From the NCBI RefSeq assembly GCF_963853665.1, contig NZ_OY970459.1, positions 1,116,001 through 1,180,000 of the forward strand: DNA of 64,000 nt. Reading direction: 5' to 3'. Made by a program: the position numbers and the translations under genes. Below are positions 23,539-33,420 of this stretch, one piece after another (the first letter of the stretch is position 1; every line of letters begins with the position of its first letter). Under the pieces are notes generated by a model, which was not told where the DNA came from, made no database searches, and was given only the letters and a program-made list of their open reading frames with translations. This stretch comes from Mycobacterium decipiens. Lineage in GTDB: Bacteria; Actinomycetota; Actinomycetes; Mycobacteriales; Mycobacteriaceae.

Positions 23539-24975
23539 ATGCGGCCCGTGATTTCGCGTCAAATGTTTCTTCGCGGCGCCGCCGGAGCGTTGGCGACCTC
23601 AGCGCTGTTTCCGACCGTGCGGGCGGGGGCGGACCCAACCGGCTGGAGCTCACTGGCCGCCGCGATTGGCGGTCGTGTGCTGTTGCCGGGTGGCGGCTCG
23701 TTCACCCAGGGCAAGCAGGTCTTCAATTCGCGCTACGACGGCTCGAACCCGGCGGCGGTCGTCACGGTCGCGACGCCCGCGGACGTCCAGAAGGCGGTCG
23801 CGTTCGCGGTGGCGAACAAGCTCAAGATTGCCCCGCGCGGTGGTGGGCATTCGTATGTCGGCGCGTCGACAGCCCCGGGCACCATGGTTCTCGACCTTCG
23901 GGGACTAGCGGGCCGGGTGAGCTTCGACGGTGCCACCGGCGATGTCACCGTGCCGGCCGCGACCGATCTGTATGCGGTCCACCAGGCATTGGCCGGTGCC
24001 CGGCGGGCGATTCCGACCGGCAGCTGCCCGACGGTGGGCACGGCGGGGCTGACGCTTGGCGGCGGGATGGGAGCCGATTCCCGCCATGCGGGTCTGACTT
24101 GCGATGCGCTCAAGTCGGCCACCGTGGTGTTGCCCAGCGGAGATGCCGTTACCGCCTCTGGGGAGGACCACCCCGATCTGTTCTGGGCGCTTCGCGGGGG
24201 TGGGGGTGGCAATTTCGGGGTGACGACCTCGATGACGTTCGCGACCTTCCCAACCGCCGACTCCGACGTCGTCCGCGTCGAATTTTCCCCATCGGCGGCG
24301 GCGCAGGTGCTTGTCGGTTGGCAGGCGTGGCTGGCCGCGGCCGACCGCAACACCTGGGGTTTTGTCGATCTCTCGGTCGGCTCGACCAAGGCGAACTGCC
24401 ATGTGCTTGCGACCTGTCCGGCGGGCGCCGGCCCGGCCGTGGCCAACGCGATCAAATCCGCGGTAGGGGCACAGCCCAGCGGAATCGAGAACAAGACCCT
24501 GAGCCACGCCGACCTGGTGATGTTTCTGGCCGGCGGCAGCTCAACGAGTTCGCCGCGTGCCTTTGTTGCCGGATCCGACGTCATCGGCACCATGAACACG
24601 GCTGCGGCGCGCGCCATCGTCTCCGCGATCGGAAGCTGGCCCCCCGCAGCCGGGCGTGCCTCGGTGATCGTCGACACGCTCAGCGGCGCGGTCGGTGACG
24701 TGGACCCGGGTGCCACGGCTTTCCCCTGGCGGCGGCAGTGCGGGGTTGCACAGTGGTACGTCGAGACTGCCGGTGGCGGGCAGGTGTCCACCGCGACCAA
24801 ATGGCTGAGCGACGCACATCACGCGGTGCAACAGTTTTCGGTCGGTGGCTACGTCAACTATTTGGAGGTCAATACCGCGGCGGCGCGCTACTTCGGCCCG
24901 AACCTGTCGCGGCTGGCCGCCGTCCGGCAGAAATACGATCCCAGCCGGGTGATGTTTTCCGGGCTCGAATTCTGA
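23539..24975 (+). CDS. Exported bicovalent-flavin oxidase of the berberine-bridge (BBE) family
   Basis: This 478-residue protein starts MRPVISRQMFLRGAAGALAT, a Tat-like signal with one of the two arginines replaced (SRQMFL for SRRxFL), followed by VRAGA. The FAD domain contains RGGGHSYVG (His for the 8-alpha-histidyl link, about residue 103) and GSCPTVGTAGLTLGGGMG (Cys for the cysteinyl link, about 160), so bicovalent FAD is expected. The BBE domain closes the protein with VNYLEVNTAAARYFG and KYDPSRVMFSGLEF. Such enzymes oxidise sugars or alcohols with O2 or another acceptor; the substrate is unknown. By recollection H37Rv has only fragments here (Rv3353c-Rv3351c), so this copy looks like the intact ancestral gene. 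Confidence 0.87.
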   Translation: MRPVISRQMFLRGAAGALATSALFPTVRAGADPTGWSSLAAAIGGRVLLPGGGSFTQGKQVFNSRYDGSNPAAVVTVATPADVQKAVAFAVANKLKIAPRGGGHSYVGASTAPGTMVLDLRGLAGRVSFDGATGDVTVPAATDLYAVHQALAGARRAIPTGSCPTVGTAGLTLGGGMGADSRHAGLTCDALKSATVVLPSGDAVTASGEDHPDLFWALRGGGGGNFGVTTSMTFATFPTADSDVVRVEFSPSAAAQVLVGWQAWLAAADRNTWGFVDLSVGSTKANCHVLATCPAGAGPAVANAIKSAVGAQPSGIENKTLSHADLVMFLAGGSSTSSPRAFVAGSDVIGTMNTAAARAIVSAIGSWPPAAGRASVIVDTLSGAVGDVDPGATAFPWRRQCGVAQWYVETAGGGQVSTATKWLSDAHHAVQQFSVGGYVNYLEVNTAAARYFGPNLSRLAAVRQKYDPSRVMFSGLEF

Positions 24976-25233
24976 ATCTCCATCCGGCCCGGTTAGCGGT
25001 TCACCGCACCGGGCCGCAGCGATAGACCCTAGCCGGATTCGGGGCCGGATTCAGGGCGACAATTGCAACCAGTCCTGCGTCTATTGGACAATTTGCCCTG
25101 GGATCGTCCGTACGGCGGCGATGATGATACGGGCAACTTTCACTCCGCGTTGCGCCGGTATCGGTGCTGGTTGCGGCGGGGACGAAGCGCCGGGCGGCGG
25201 TCGCGGTCGTGAGGTTGTAAGGAGTTTGGGGCG

Positions 25234-25468
25234 ATGGATTTTCCGGTGTTGCCGCCGGAAATTAATTCCGCATTGATGTATTCGGGTGCGGAGTCGGGGT
25301 CGTTGTTTGCCGCGGCGGCGGCCTGGGATGGGTTGGCGGCCGAGTTTGGCGGCGGCGGCGTCGATGGCAGCGGTGGCGGGGCCGTATGTGACGGCGGCCG
25401 TCAACTCCGGCTTCGCCAACGTCGGTCAGCACCTGTCCGGGCTGCTGTTCACCGGCAGCGGGCCATAA
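25234..25468 (+). pseudogene. Truncated and frameshifted PPE gene remnant
   Basis: A good ribosome site (AAGGAG, about 12 nt upstream) precedes an ATG and the classic PPE start [20 protein letters not shown], followed by [12 protein letters not shown]. The frame then shifts by one base near 25340. The other frame continues [20 protein letters not shown], like the SxxMAAxxAPYV block near residue 60 of PPE proteins, then [20 protein letters not shown] and a TAA at 25466-25468. The helical core and all repeats are missing. H37Rv has its largest PPE genes (PPE54-56) in this interval; here only this scar of about 235 bp remains. Confidence 0.8.
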
Positions 25469-25475
25469 CGGCCTA

Positions 25476-26207
25476 TCAGGACAGGGTCGCCCGCACGCAC
25501 ACCGTGACGTACGGCAGCGCAAGGCCGCCTGTGTTCGCCAGCGCCGGATGGGTGGTCAGCAACTGGCGCACCCGACCAAGCGTTTTGGTGCGGACCTCGG
25601 CCGGTGAGGTGATGCAGTAGCTGCGCGAGGCCACCAGGTCGATCAGTGCTTGCGGCGTAAGGTAATTCGTCCACTCGACCTGATGGCGCTGCACCGCCGC
25701 GAACGGTTCGGGCAGCGTCACCTTGTTGCGGACCGGGTCGCCGTCGCGGCCGATAATGTCACCCAACTCGCGCACCCAGCCGAGCCGTTCGTCGCGGGTA
25801 TTCCACACCAGGCCAAGCCGCCCGCCCGGCCGCAGCACGCGGGCCACCTCCGGAATCGCTCGCGCCGGATCGACCCAATGCCATGCCTGGGCGACCAGCA
25901 CGGCGTCAACGCTGTTGTCCGCCAACGGAATTTCCTCCGCCGTACCCAGCAGCGCATGAGTTTCGGGCAGCGCGCCGCGCAGCACGTCCAGCATTTCCGG
26001 AATCGGGTCGACCGCCACCACATCCAGGCCGCGTTCGACCAGCCGGGTGGTCAACTTGCCGGTGCCCGCTCCCAGGTCGAGCACGTCGCGCGCGGCGGCC
26101 GGTAGCAGCCAGTCGATCGCTTCCGGTGGGTACGACGGTCGGCCTCGCTCGTAGGCGGCCGCCGCGGAGCCAAACGACAGGGACATGTCGTGCCGGGAGC
26201 GAGTCAC
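25476..26207 (-). CDS. Class I SAM-dependent methyltransferase (Rv3342-like)
   Basis: This 243-residue protein has the same length as Rv3342. Motif I is [15 protein letters not shown] (about 41-55), the acidic loop is [14 protein letters not shown], and post-I regions are [21 protein letters not shown] and [16 protein letters not shown], all of the Methyltransf_11 type. The substrate is unknown. It is the third gene of the metY-metX operon: the GTG start at 26207 overlaps the metX stop (GTGA, 26204-26207), so translation is coupled. Because the operon follows a SAM-IV riboswitch, its expression should fall when SAM is plentiful. An upstream in-frame ATG would enter metX and is less likely. 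Confidence 0.9.
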   Translation of the reverse strand: MTRSRHDMSLSFGSAAAAYERGRPSYPPEAIDWLLPAAARDVLDLGAGTGKLTTRLVERGLDVVAVDPIPEMLDVLRGALPETHALLGTAEEIPLADNSVDAVLVAQAWHWVDPARAIPEVARVLRPGGRLGLVWNTRDERLGWVRELGDIIGRDGDPVRNKVTLPEPFAAVQRHQVEWTNYLTPQALIDLVASRSYCITSPAEVRTKTLGRVRQLLTTHPALANTGGLALPYVTVCVRATLS

Positions 26208-27343
26208 CGCCGGCACGCGCCTTCGCGATCAGCCAATTCGAGTGTCTGGCAAATCAATTCGCCGACTGCCTCGGTTTCCACCAGGAAGCCGTCATGCCCG
26301 TAGAGGGAGTCGACAACCTGCAACCCGGCGCAGCCCGGCAGCAGCTCGGCGAGCTCTTCCTGCAAGCGCAGCGGGTAGAGCCGGTCGGAGGTGATGCCAC
26401 CGACCACGACCGGCACCGGGCACCCGCGCAGCACCGCGCTGACCCCGCCGCGGCCGCGGCCGACGTCGTGGCTGTTCAGCGTCTCGGTCAGGATCACGTA
26501 GCTACCGGCGTCGAACCGGGACAACAGCTTGTCGCCCTGGTGTTCCAGGTAGCTCTGTACCGCGTAGCGGCCGCCGGCCGCCGGGTCCTCGTTGCCCTGG
26601 TTGTTGTTGGCAAAGCGGGTGTCGAGCTCGATCTCGCCGCGGTAGGTGAGGTGCGCGAAGCGGCGGGCGAGTTTAAGGCCGGCGTCCGGTGCTCTCCCCG
26701 TCTCGTAGTAGTCACCGTGCTGCCAGTCCGGGTCGGCCTTGATGGCCGCGATCTGAGTGGTCTGGGTGCCGATCTGGTCGGCGGTGGCGCGCGCCCCGAC
26801 CGCCAGCAGCAATCCCGTCCGGACCCGATCCGGATAGCCGAGGAGCCACTCCAGCGCCCGGGCGCCGCCCATGGACCCGCCCACCACGGCTGCGACCTCG
26901 GTTATGCCCATCGCGGCCAGTGCCGCGACGTCGGCCTGCACCTGGTCACGAATCGAGATCAGCGGAAACCTAGAGCCCCACGGCTTTCCGTCGCGGGCCA
27001 GCGAGCTGGGCCCGGTGGAGCCACGGCAACCGCCGAGCACGTTGGTTGCCACCGCGCACCAGCGGTTGGTGTCGATCGGTGCACCCGGCCCCGCCATCCC
27101 GTCCCACCAGCCGGGGGTGGGGTGCCCGGCTCCGGCGGGCCCGGTGATGTGCGAATCGCCGGTCAGTGCGTGCAATACCACCACCACGTTGTCCCGCGCC
27201 GGCGACAACTCGCCCCAACGCTGGACGGCGATGTGAACATCGTCGATCACCGCGCCGCTTTCCAGCCGCAGTGACCCGATGTCGACCACGCCGACCTCGC
27301 CTTCGGCGGGCAGCGTTTGGGTAGGAACGTCGGAGATCGTCAC
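26204..27343 (-). CDS. metX: MetX, homoserine O-acetyltransferase
   Basis: This 379-residue alpha/beta-hydrolase-fold enzyme (called metA in H37Rv, same length) moves acetyl from acetyl-CoA to homoserine, the committed step of methionine synthesis. Motifs are [17 protein letters not shown] (oxyanion region, about 56-72), [22 protein letters not shown], and the nucleophile elbow [14 protein letters not shown] with Ser157. The C-terminal catalytic pair is Asp in [14 protein letters not shown] with His in the same block. It follows metY by 11 bp and overlaps the methyltransferase gene. Cytosolic. Confidence 0.96.
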   Translation of the reverse strand: MTISDVPTQTLPAEGEVGVVDIGSLRLESGAVIDDVHIAVQRWGELSPARDNVVVVLHALTGDSHITGPAGAGHPTPGWWDGMAGPGAPIDTNRWCAVATNVLGGCRGSTGPSSLARDGKPWGSRFPLISIRDQVQADVAALAAMGITEVAAVVGGSMGGARALEWLLGYPDRVRTGLLLAVGARATADQIGTQTTQIAAIKADPDWQHGDYYETGRAPDAGLKLARRFAHLTYRGEIELDTRFANNNQGNEDPAAGGRYAVQSYLEHQGDKLLSRFDAGSYVILTETLNSHDVGRGRGGVSAVLRGCPVPVVVGGITSDRLYPLRLQEELAELLPGCAGLQVVDSLYGHDGFLVETEAVGELICQTLELADREGACRR

Positions 27344-27354
27344 GTCAGAGCTCC

Positions 27355-28731
27355 TCAGAAGGCCGCCACGGCATGCGGGTCGCCGCTGGTTCCCGAAGTT
27401 TGCGGGGCTGCGCCGGATACCCGCGCCGCGGCGAATCCGAGCTCCAGATCGGCCAGGATGTCGTCGATGCCCTCGATCCCGACGGCCAGCCGTACCAGGC
27501 CCGGGCTGACGCCGGTCGCCAGCTGTTCGGCGGGACTCAGCTGGGCGTGGGTGGTCGATGCCGGATGGATCACCAGCGAGCGCACGTCACCAATGTTGGC
27601 GACGTGGCTGTGCAGTTTCAGCGCGTTCACGAACGCCTTGCCGGCCTCGACGCCACCGGCCAGCTCGAACGACAGCACGGCTCCGGTTCCCTTGGGCGCC
27701 AGCTTCTTTGCCCGCTCATGCCATGGCGAGCTGGGCAGCCCCGCATAGTTGACCGACAGCACGCCGTCGTGGGCGGCCAGGAACTCGGCGACTCGCGCTG
27801 CGTTGGCGACGTGCCGCTCCACCCGAAGACTCAGCGTTTCCAGACCTTGGGCCACCAGGAAAGCATTGAACGGCGAAGCCGCCGACCCATAGTCGCGAAG
27901 CAGTTGCACCCGAGCCTTGAGCGCATACGCGGGCGGGCCCAGCTCGGCATACACCACGCCGTGGTAGCTGGGGTCGGGTGTGGTGAAGCCGGGGAAGCGG
28001 CCCTGTGTCCAGTCGAAGTTGCCGCCGTCGACGATCACGCCGGCGATCGCGGCCCCGTGTCCGCCCAGGTACTTGGTGGCCGAATGCACCACGATGTCGG
28101 CACCCTGCGCCAAGGGCTGGATCAGGTATGGCGTGGCGATCGTGTTGTCGACGATCAGCGGTACCCCGTTGCGATGAGCGACGTCGGCGACCCCGGGGGT
28201 ATCCAGGACGTCGATCTGCGGGTTGGAGATGGTCTCGGCAAAGAACGCCTTGGTGTTCGGCCGTACCGCCGCCTGCCAGGTGTCCAGATCGTCCGGATCG
28301 TCAACGAAGCTGACCTCGATGCCGAGCTTCGGCAGCGAATGGTGGAACAGGTTATAGGTGCCGCCGTAGAGCCGGGGGCTGGACACGATGTGATCGCCCG
28401 TGCCGGCCAGGTTCAAGATGGCGAACGTCTCCGCGGCCTGCCCCGAGGACAGAAACAGCGCGGCCACCCCGCCCTCGAGCGCGGCGATGCGCTGCTCGAC
28501 GACGTCGGTGGTGGGGTTGCCGATCCGGGTGTAGATGTTGCCCGGAACTTCCAGTCCGAACAGCGCGGCGGCATGCGCAGTGTCGTCGAAGGTGTACGAC
28601 GTGGTCGCATAGATCGGCAGGGCCCGGGCGTTGGTGGTCGGGTCAGGTTGCTGACCTGCGTGAATCTGTTTGGTTTCGAACGACCAATGCGCGGTCGGAT
28701 CGGTGTCGGTGCTGTTGGTATCGGCGCTCAT
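27355..28731 (-). CDS. metY: MetY (MetC in H37Rv), O-acetylhomoserine sulfhydrylase
   Basis: This 458-residue PLP enzyme of the Cys/Met-metabolism family makes homocysteine (or methionine) from O-acetylhomoserine and sulfide. The N-terminus has [19 protein letters not shown], the usual O-acetylhomoserine sulfhydrylase opening, followed by [20 protein letters not shown] and [20 protein letters not shown]. The PLP lysine lies in [13 protein letters not shown], and [18 protein letters not shown] follows. It is the first gene of the operon with metX and the methyltransferase; the SAM-IV riboswitch upstream makes its leader SAM-responsive. H37Rv MetC is about 449 aa, so a slightly longer N-terminus is possible. 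The ATG at 28731 begins [10 protein letters not shown]. Confidence 0.94.
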   Translation of the reverse strand: MSADTNSTDTDPTAHWSFETKQIHAGQQPDPTTNARALPIYATTSYTFDDTAHAAALFGLEVPGNIYTRIGNPTTDVVEQRIAALEGGVAALFLSSGQAAETFAILNLAGTGDHIVSSPRLYGGTYNLFHHSLPKLGIEVSFVDDPDDLDTWQAAVRPNTKAFFAETISNPQIDVLDTPGVADVAHRNGVPLIVDNTIATPYLIQPLAQGADIVVHSATKYLGGHGAAIAGVIVDGGNFDWTQGRFPGFTTPDPSYHGVVYAELGPPAYALKARVQLLRDYGSAASPFNAFLVAQGLETLSLRVERHVANAARVAEFLAAHDGVLSVNYAGLPSSPWHERAKKLAPKGTGAVLSFELAGGVEAGKAFVNALKLHSHVANIGDVRSLVIHPASTTHAQLSPAEQLATGVSPGLVRLAVGIEGIDDILADLELGFAAARVSGAAPQTSGTSGDPHAVAAF

Positions 28732-28849
28732 GAGACGTCTCCCTGCTGGCAGTGGGCGAATCGGATGTCACACGATCCGACACCCGGCGACCGCGCAGAG
28801 CGGGGTGAATGAGTGCGCATTACGTTTCCCTGTCTGGTCAGGGGCCCGT

Positions 28850-28976
28850 CATGGCGGACCCGCGCTTGCCGCGCAGCCGGCTGTGGCTACTCAACCTGGT
28901 CATCACCCGGGGCACCCCACCGCGGTTGGAGGGTTGCCGGCCAGCAAGCCGGGGCTTGACGCTGGCGCTCATGACC
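28850..28976 (-). promoter_or_regulatory. SAM-IV riboswitch in the metY-metX leader
   Basis: On the minus strand, starting at 28976, the leader reads GGTCATGAGCGCCAGCGTC, a hairpin CCCCGGCTTGCTGGCCGG, then the conserved GGCAACCCTCCAACCGCGG, and closes with GGTGCCCCGGGTGATGACC pairing with the 5' strand. A second hairpin (AGCCGGCTGCGCGGC region) follows. This layout, its place about 120 nt before metY and the actinobacterial host are those of SAM-IV. By recollection H37Rv has the same element before metC. Boundaries are approximate. Binding of SAM should lower metY-metX expression. Confidence 0.88.
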
Positions 28977-29154
28977 GAATCGAAGCCTAGCGCATGGCAG
29001 CTACCCAGTGCCAACTCCAAGCCAACTCCACACCGGTTCCGGGGGTCTGAACTGGCCCTTTGCCGTTCGCTACGGGCTCGGGAAGGCTCCGAGTAATCTG
29101 GCGTGACGAGCAACCGCTCGCTCACGCTCGCACGGCTGGAGGACTCGGACTCCC

Positions 29155-30381
29155 ATGTCCAACGAACCCAAGATAAAGGTCAAAGGCCCGGTCGTAGAGC
29201 TCGACGGTGACGAGATGACGCGGGTCATCTGGCAGCTCATCAAGGACATGCTCATCCTTCCCCATCTCGACATCAATTTGGACTATTACGACCTGGGCAT
29301 CGAGCACCGCGACCGGACCGACGACCAGGTGACGATCGACGCGGCCTACGCGATCAAGAAGCACGGTGTGGGCGTCAAGTGTGCGACGATCACCCCCGAC
29401 GAGGCCCGCGTCCAGGAATTCAACCTGAAGAAGATGTGGCTGTCGCCCAACGGGACGATCCGAAACATCTTGGGCGGCACGATTTTCCGCGAACCCATCG
29501 TGATCTCCAACGTTCCGCGGCTGGTTCCGGGCTGGACCAAACCGATCGTCATCGGTCGTCACGCGTTCGGCGACCAGTACCGAGCGACGAACTTCAAGGT
29601 CGACCAACCGGGTACTGTCACACTGACTTTCACTCCCGCCAATGGCAGCGAGCCGATCGTGCACGAGATGGTGTCCATCCCCGAGAACGGTGGTGTGGTG
29701 ATGGGGATGTACAACTTCAAGGACTCGATCCGGGACTTCGCGCGCGCGTCGTTTTCCTACGGTCTCAATGCGAAATGGCCGGTGTACCTGTCCACTAAGA
29801 ACACCATCCTCAAGGCCTACGACGGCATGTTCAAGGACGAGTTCCAGCGCGTCTACGACGAGGAATTCAAGGACAAGTTCGAAGCCGAGGGACTGACCTA
29901 CGAGCATCGGCTGATCGACGACATGGTGGCCGCGTGCCTGAAGTGGGAGGGTGGCTACGTGTGGGCCTGCAAGAACTACGACGGCGACGTGCAGTCCGAC
30001 ACCGTTGCGCAGGGCTACGGCTCGCTGGGACTGATGACGTCGGTGCTGATGACGGCCGACGGCCGGACGGTCGAGGCGGAAGCCGCGCACGGCACCGTCA
30101 CCCGGCATTTCCGCCAGTATCAGGCGGGCAAACCGACCTCGACGAACCCGATCGCCTCGATCTTCGCCTGGACGCGCGGTTTACAGCATCGCGGCAAGCT
30201 GGATGGCACTCCCGAGGTTATCGACTTCGCCCAGAAGCTGGAAGAGGTCGTCATCGCCACGGTCGAGAGCGGCAAGATGACCAAGGACCTGGCGATCCTG
30301 ATCGGCCCCGAGCAGGACTGGTTGCAGAGCGAGGAATTCCTCGACGCGATCGCCGACACCCTCAGCAAGAAGCTCGGTTAG
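29155..30381 (+). CDS. icd1: Icd1, NADP-dependent isocitrate dehydrogenase (dimeric type)
   Basis: This 408-residue TCA-cycle enzyme decarboxylates isocitrate to 2-oxoglutarate. Family features are [20 protein letters not shown] near the N-terminus, the substrate-binding block [19 protein letters not shown] (about residues 98-116), [35 protein letters not shown] (metal-binding Asp region) and the coenzyme loop [18 protein letters not shown], whose Arg/His/Lys favour NADP. It is the eukaryote-like subfamily II and about the same size as H37Rv Icd1 (409 aa). Its stop overlaps that of the convergent hydrolase gene. Confidence 0.96.
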   Translation: MSNEPKIKVKGPVVELDGDEMTRVIWQLIKDMLILPHLDINLDYYDLGIEHRDRTDDQVTIDAAYAIKKHGVGVKCATITPDEARVQEFNLKKMWLSPNGTIRNILGGTIFREPIVISNVPRLVPGWTKPIVIGRHAFGDQYRATNFKVDQPGTVTLTFTPANGSEPIVHEMVSIPENGGVVMGMYNFKDSIRDFARASFSYGLNAKWPVYLSTKNTILKAYDGMFKDEFQRVYDEEFKDKFEAEGLTYEHRLIDDMVAACLKWEGGYVWACKNYDGDVQSDTVAQGYGSLGLMTSVLMTADGRTVEAEAAHGTVTRHFRQYQAGKPTSTNPIASIFAWTRGLQHRGKLDGTPEVIDFAQKLEEVVIATVESGKMTKDLAILIGPEQDWLQSEEFLDAIADTLSKKLG

Positions 30382-31213
30382 CTGGCCGGTGGCTCGACGG
30401 CCCGGGCCGGCGGGCTGCACTGGTCGATGAAGTCGACGACGACCTCGGTGATACGTCCCGGCGCCTCGAACATCGGTACGTGACCGACGCCGTCGAGCAC
30501 GGTGAGCCGGTGGCCGGCCGGTAGGTAGTCGGTGAAATGCCGGCTGAATCTTTTGGGGGGACCACCCGATCCTTCTCGCACAGCACCAGATGGGAGGGCG
30601 CGGCGGTATGTTCCAGCTCCTGCAGCCCCGGTAGCAGTAGCGCCTTGAGTAACAGCTGGAAGTAGGCCGGGCAGTGCGCGGCGTCGTCGACGACGCCGCT
30701 GAGTTCCCGCTCGCTCACCCCGTCCGGTGACCCGCTGATCGGCAGGGTGGCCAACAGGCGGCTGAACGGCAGCCGAAGCGCCCGTTGGCCCAGAAGGTGG
30801 GCGGCGGCCAAGATCGGCATGCCGGCGATGAACTTGCTGATCACTTCGAATTTGACCGGACTCCAGCGGGTCCAACCACCCGCCGGGGCGATGCCGGTCA
30901 CGCTGCGTGCCCGCCCTCGTCTTTCGAGTTCGAAAGCGACCCAGCCGCCCAGCGAGTTGCCGACGATATGGGCGGTATCCCAGCCCAGTTCATCGAGCTC
31001 GCGCTCGACGTGGTCGGCCAGTACCGCGGAGGACAAAAACCAGGTGCCCGACGCCGGTCCGCCGTTGTGGGCGGCCATCGTAGGCGCGAAGACCTCGAAG
31101 CGCCCGGTGTCTGCCAGCTGCTCGGCGACCTTCTCCCACACCGTCTGGGACATCAGGAACGGGTGCAGCAGTAGGACCGGTTCCCCCGAGCCTAGGTGGA
31201 TCGGACTGCGCAT
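30378..31213 (-). pseudogene. Alpha/beta hydrolase split by a -1 frameshift at a CCCAAAA tract
   Basis: The ATG at 31213 opens a hydrolase with PVLLLHPFLMSQTVWEKVAEQL (oxyanion region), HIVGNSLGGWVAFELERRG (nucleophile Ser in GNSLGG, about residue 90) and HLVLCEKDRVVPPK (acid region). At 30551-30560 the coding strand has six C then four A. In frame the protein then turns to non-homologous sequence and stops at 30362. One frame over it continues RFSRHFTDYLPAGHRLTVLD, GVGHVPMFEAP (with the catalytic His) and stops at 30378. The family frame therefore needs one extra base or a -1 slip; joined, it would be about 278 aa. By recollection H37Rv also lists two pieces (Rv3337 and Rv3338). It could be a pseudogene, an assembly error or programmed frameshifting. 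Confidence 0.8.
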
Positions 31214-31353
31214 AGAGCCGACACTAAAGCCGGTACCGCCGGTACCGCAAGCGGCCTGGTGACCGCTGGTGGAGCACCGAGCGTCACGCTTGGCCCCACG
31301 CCTTACGCCGAGCGCGACGCCAGCGTGAAGCTCGCGATGTGGAAAGGCCGTGA

Positions 31354-32388
<1,035 letters not shown>

Positions 32389-32391
32389 GGC

Positions 32392-33420
32392 ATGGACGAA
32401 CCGGCCAAGCCAGGGGTCCTTGATCGGCTGCGGGCCCGGTTGGCGTGGTTCGACCATGTCATGCGCGCATATGCGCGGTTCAGCGAGCGAAAGGGCAGCT
32501 TCTTCGCGGCCGGCCTCACCTACTACACGATCTTCGCGATATTTCCTTTGTTGATGGTCGGTTTCGCGGTGGGTGGATTCGCATTGTCGCGTCGTCCGGA
32601 GCTGCTGAAGACGATCGAAGAGCGCATCCGCACTTCGGTGTCCAGCGAGCTGGGACAGCAGCTGGTGGACTTGATGAACTCGGCGATCGACGCGCGCGCT
32701 TCCGTCGGTGTGATCGGTTTGGCCACCGCGGCCTGGGCCGGCCTGGGCTGGATGTGGCATCTGCGGGAAGCGTTGAGTGAGATGTGGGCACATCCGGTTG
32801 CTCAGGCCGGCTACGTGCGCACCAAACTGTCGGACCTGGTGGCGATGGTGGGGACCTTCATGGTGATCGCGGCCACCATCGCGCTCACTGCGCTCGGTCA
32901 TGCGAGACCGATGAGGGCCGTGTTGAGATGGCTTGAAATACCGCAGTTTTCAGTGTTCGACGGCATTTTCCGGGGTGTGTCGGTGCTGGTGTCGGTGCTG
33001 GTGTCGTGGCTGCTGTTCACCTGGATGATCGGCCGGCTGCCGCGGGAGCCGGTCGGTTTGGTCACCTCGATGCGGGCCGGGTTGATGGCCGCCATCGGGT
33101 TCGAGTTGTTCAAGCAGTTGGGCTCGATCTACCTGCAGATCGTGCTGCGCAGCCCGGCGGGCGCTGCGTTCGGACCGGTGTTGGGCTTGATGGTGTTCGG
33201 GTTTGTCACCGCTTATCTCGTGCTGTTCGCGACCGCCTGGGCCGCGACGGCAGCCGGAGCTGACCCCCGTTCCCAGCATGTCGACCCTCCGGCGCCGGCG
33301 GTCATCAGCCCGCGGATACAGGTGGCCGAGGGGTTGAGCACCCGACAGACGTTGACCGCAATGGCCGCGGGGGCCGTTGGCGCGCTGGCGTTTCGTCGGT
33401 TGGTAGGCCGGCGCGACTAG
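32392..33420 (+). CDS. YhjD/YihY (BrkB-like) inner-membrane protein (Rv3335c-like)
   Basis: This 342-residue polytopic protein of the UPF0761/YihY family has six predicted helices. They include YYTIFAIFPLLMVGFAVGGF (about 43-62), SVGVIGLATAAWAGLGWMW, DLVAMVGTFMVIAATIALTA, VSVLVSVLVSWLLFTWMI, GLMAAIGFELFKQLGSIYLQ and GPVLGLMVFGFVTAYLVLF. The family core F(x)AAGLTYYTI is present. YhjD members have been linked to lipid export or envelope functions in enterobacteria; no role is proven in mycobacteria. The C-terminal 50 residues are cytosolic. It follows trpS by 3 bp and overlaps the convergent nagA stop by 4 bp. In H37Rv Rv3334 and Rv3333c intervene before nagA; they are absent here. Confidence 0.88.
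   Translation: MDEPAKPGVLDRLRARLAWFDHVMRAYARFSERKGSFFAAGLTYYTIFAIFPLLMVGFAVGGFALSRRPELLKTIEERIRTSVSSELGQQLVDLMNSAIDARASVGVIGLATAAWAGLGWMWHLREALSEMWAHPVAQAGYVRTKLSDLVAMVGTFMVIAATIALTALGHARPMRAVLRWLEIPQFSVFDGIFRGVSVLVSVLVSWLLFTWMIGRLPREPVGLVTSMRAGLMAAIGFELFKQLGSIYLQIVLRSPAGAAFGPVLGLMVFGFVTAYLVLFATAWAATAAGADPRSQHVDPPAPAVISPRIQVAEGLSTRQTLTAMAAGAVGALAFRRLVGRRD

Noticed and set aside
25476..26216. An ATG-started methyltransferase beginning at 26216
   Set aside because: The three extra residues lie inside metX; GTG at 26207 gives the 243-residue family length and a GTGA overlap.
31262..31340. Operator for trpS in the GAGCGTCACGC/GCCAGCGTGAAGCTCGC words
   Set aside because: Imperfect and similar to widespread mycobacterial intergenic words; no T-box is expected or seen.
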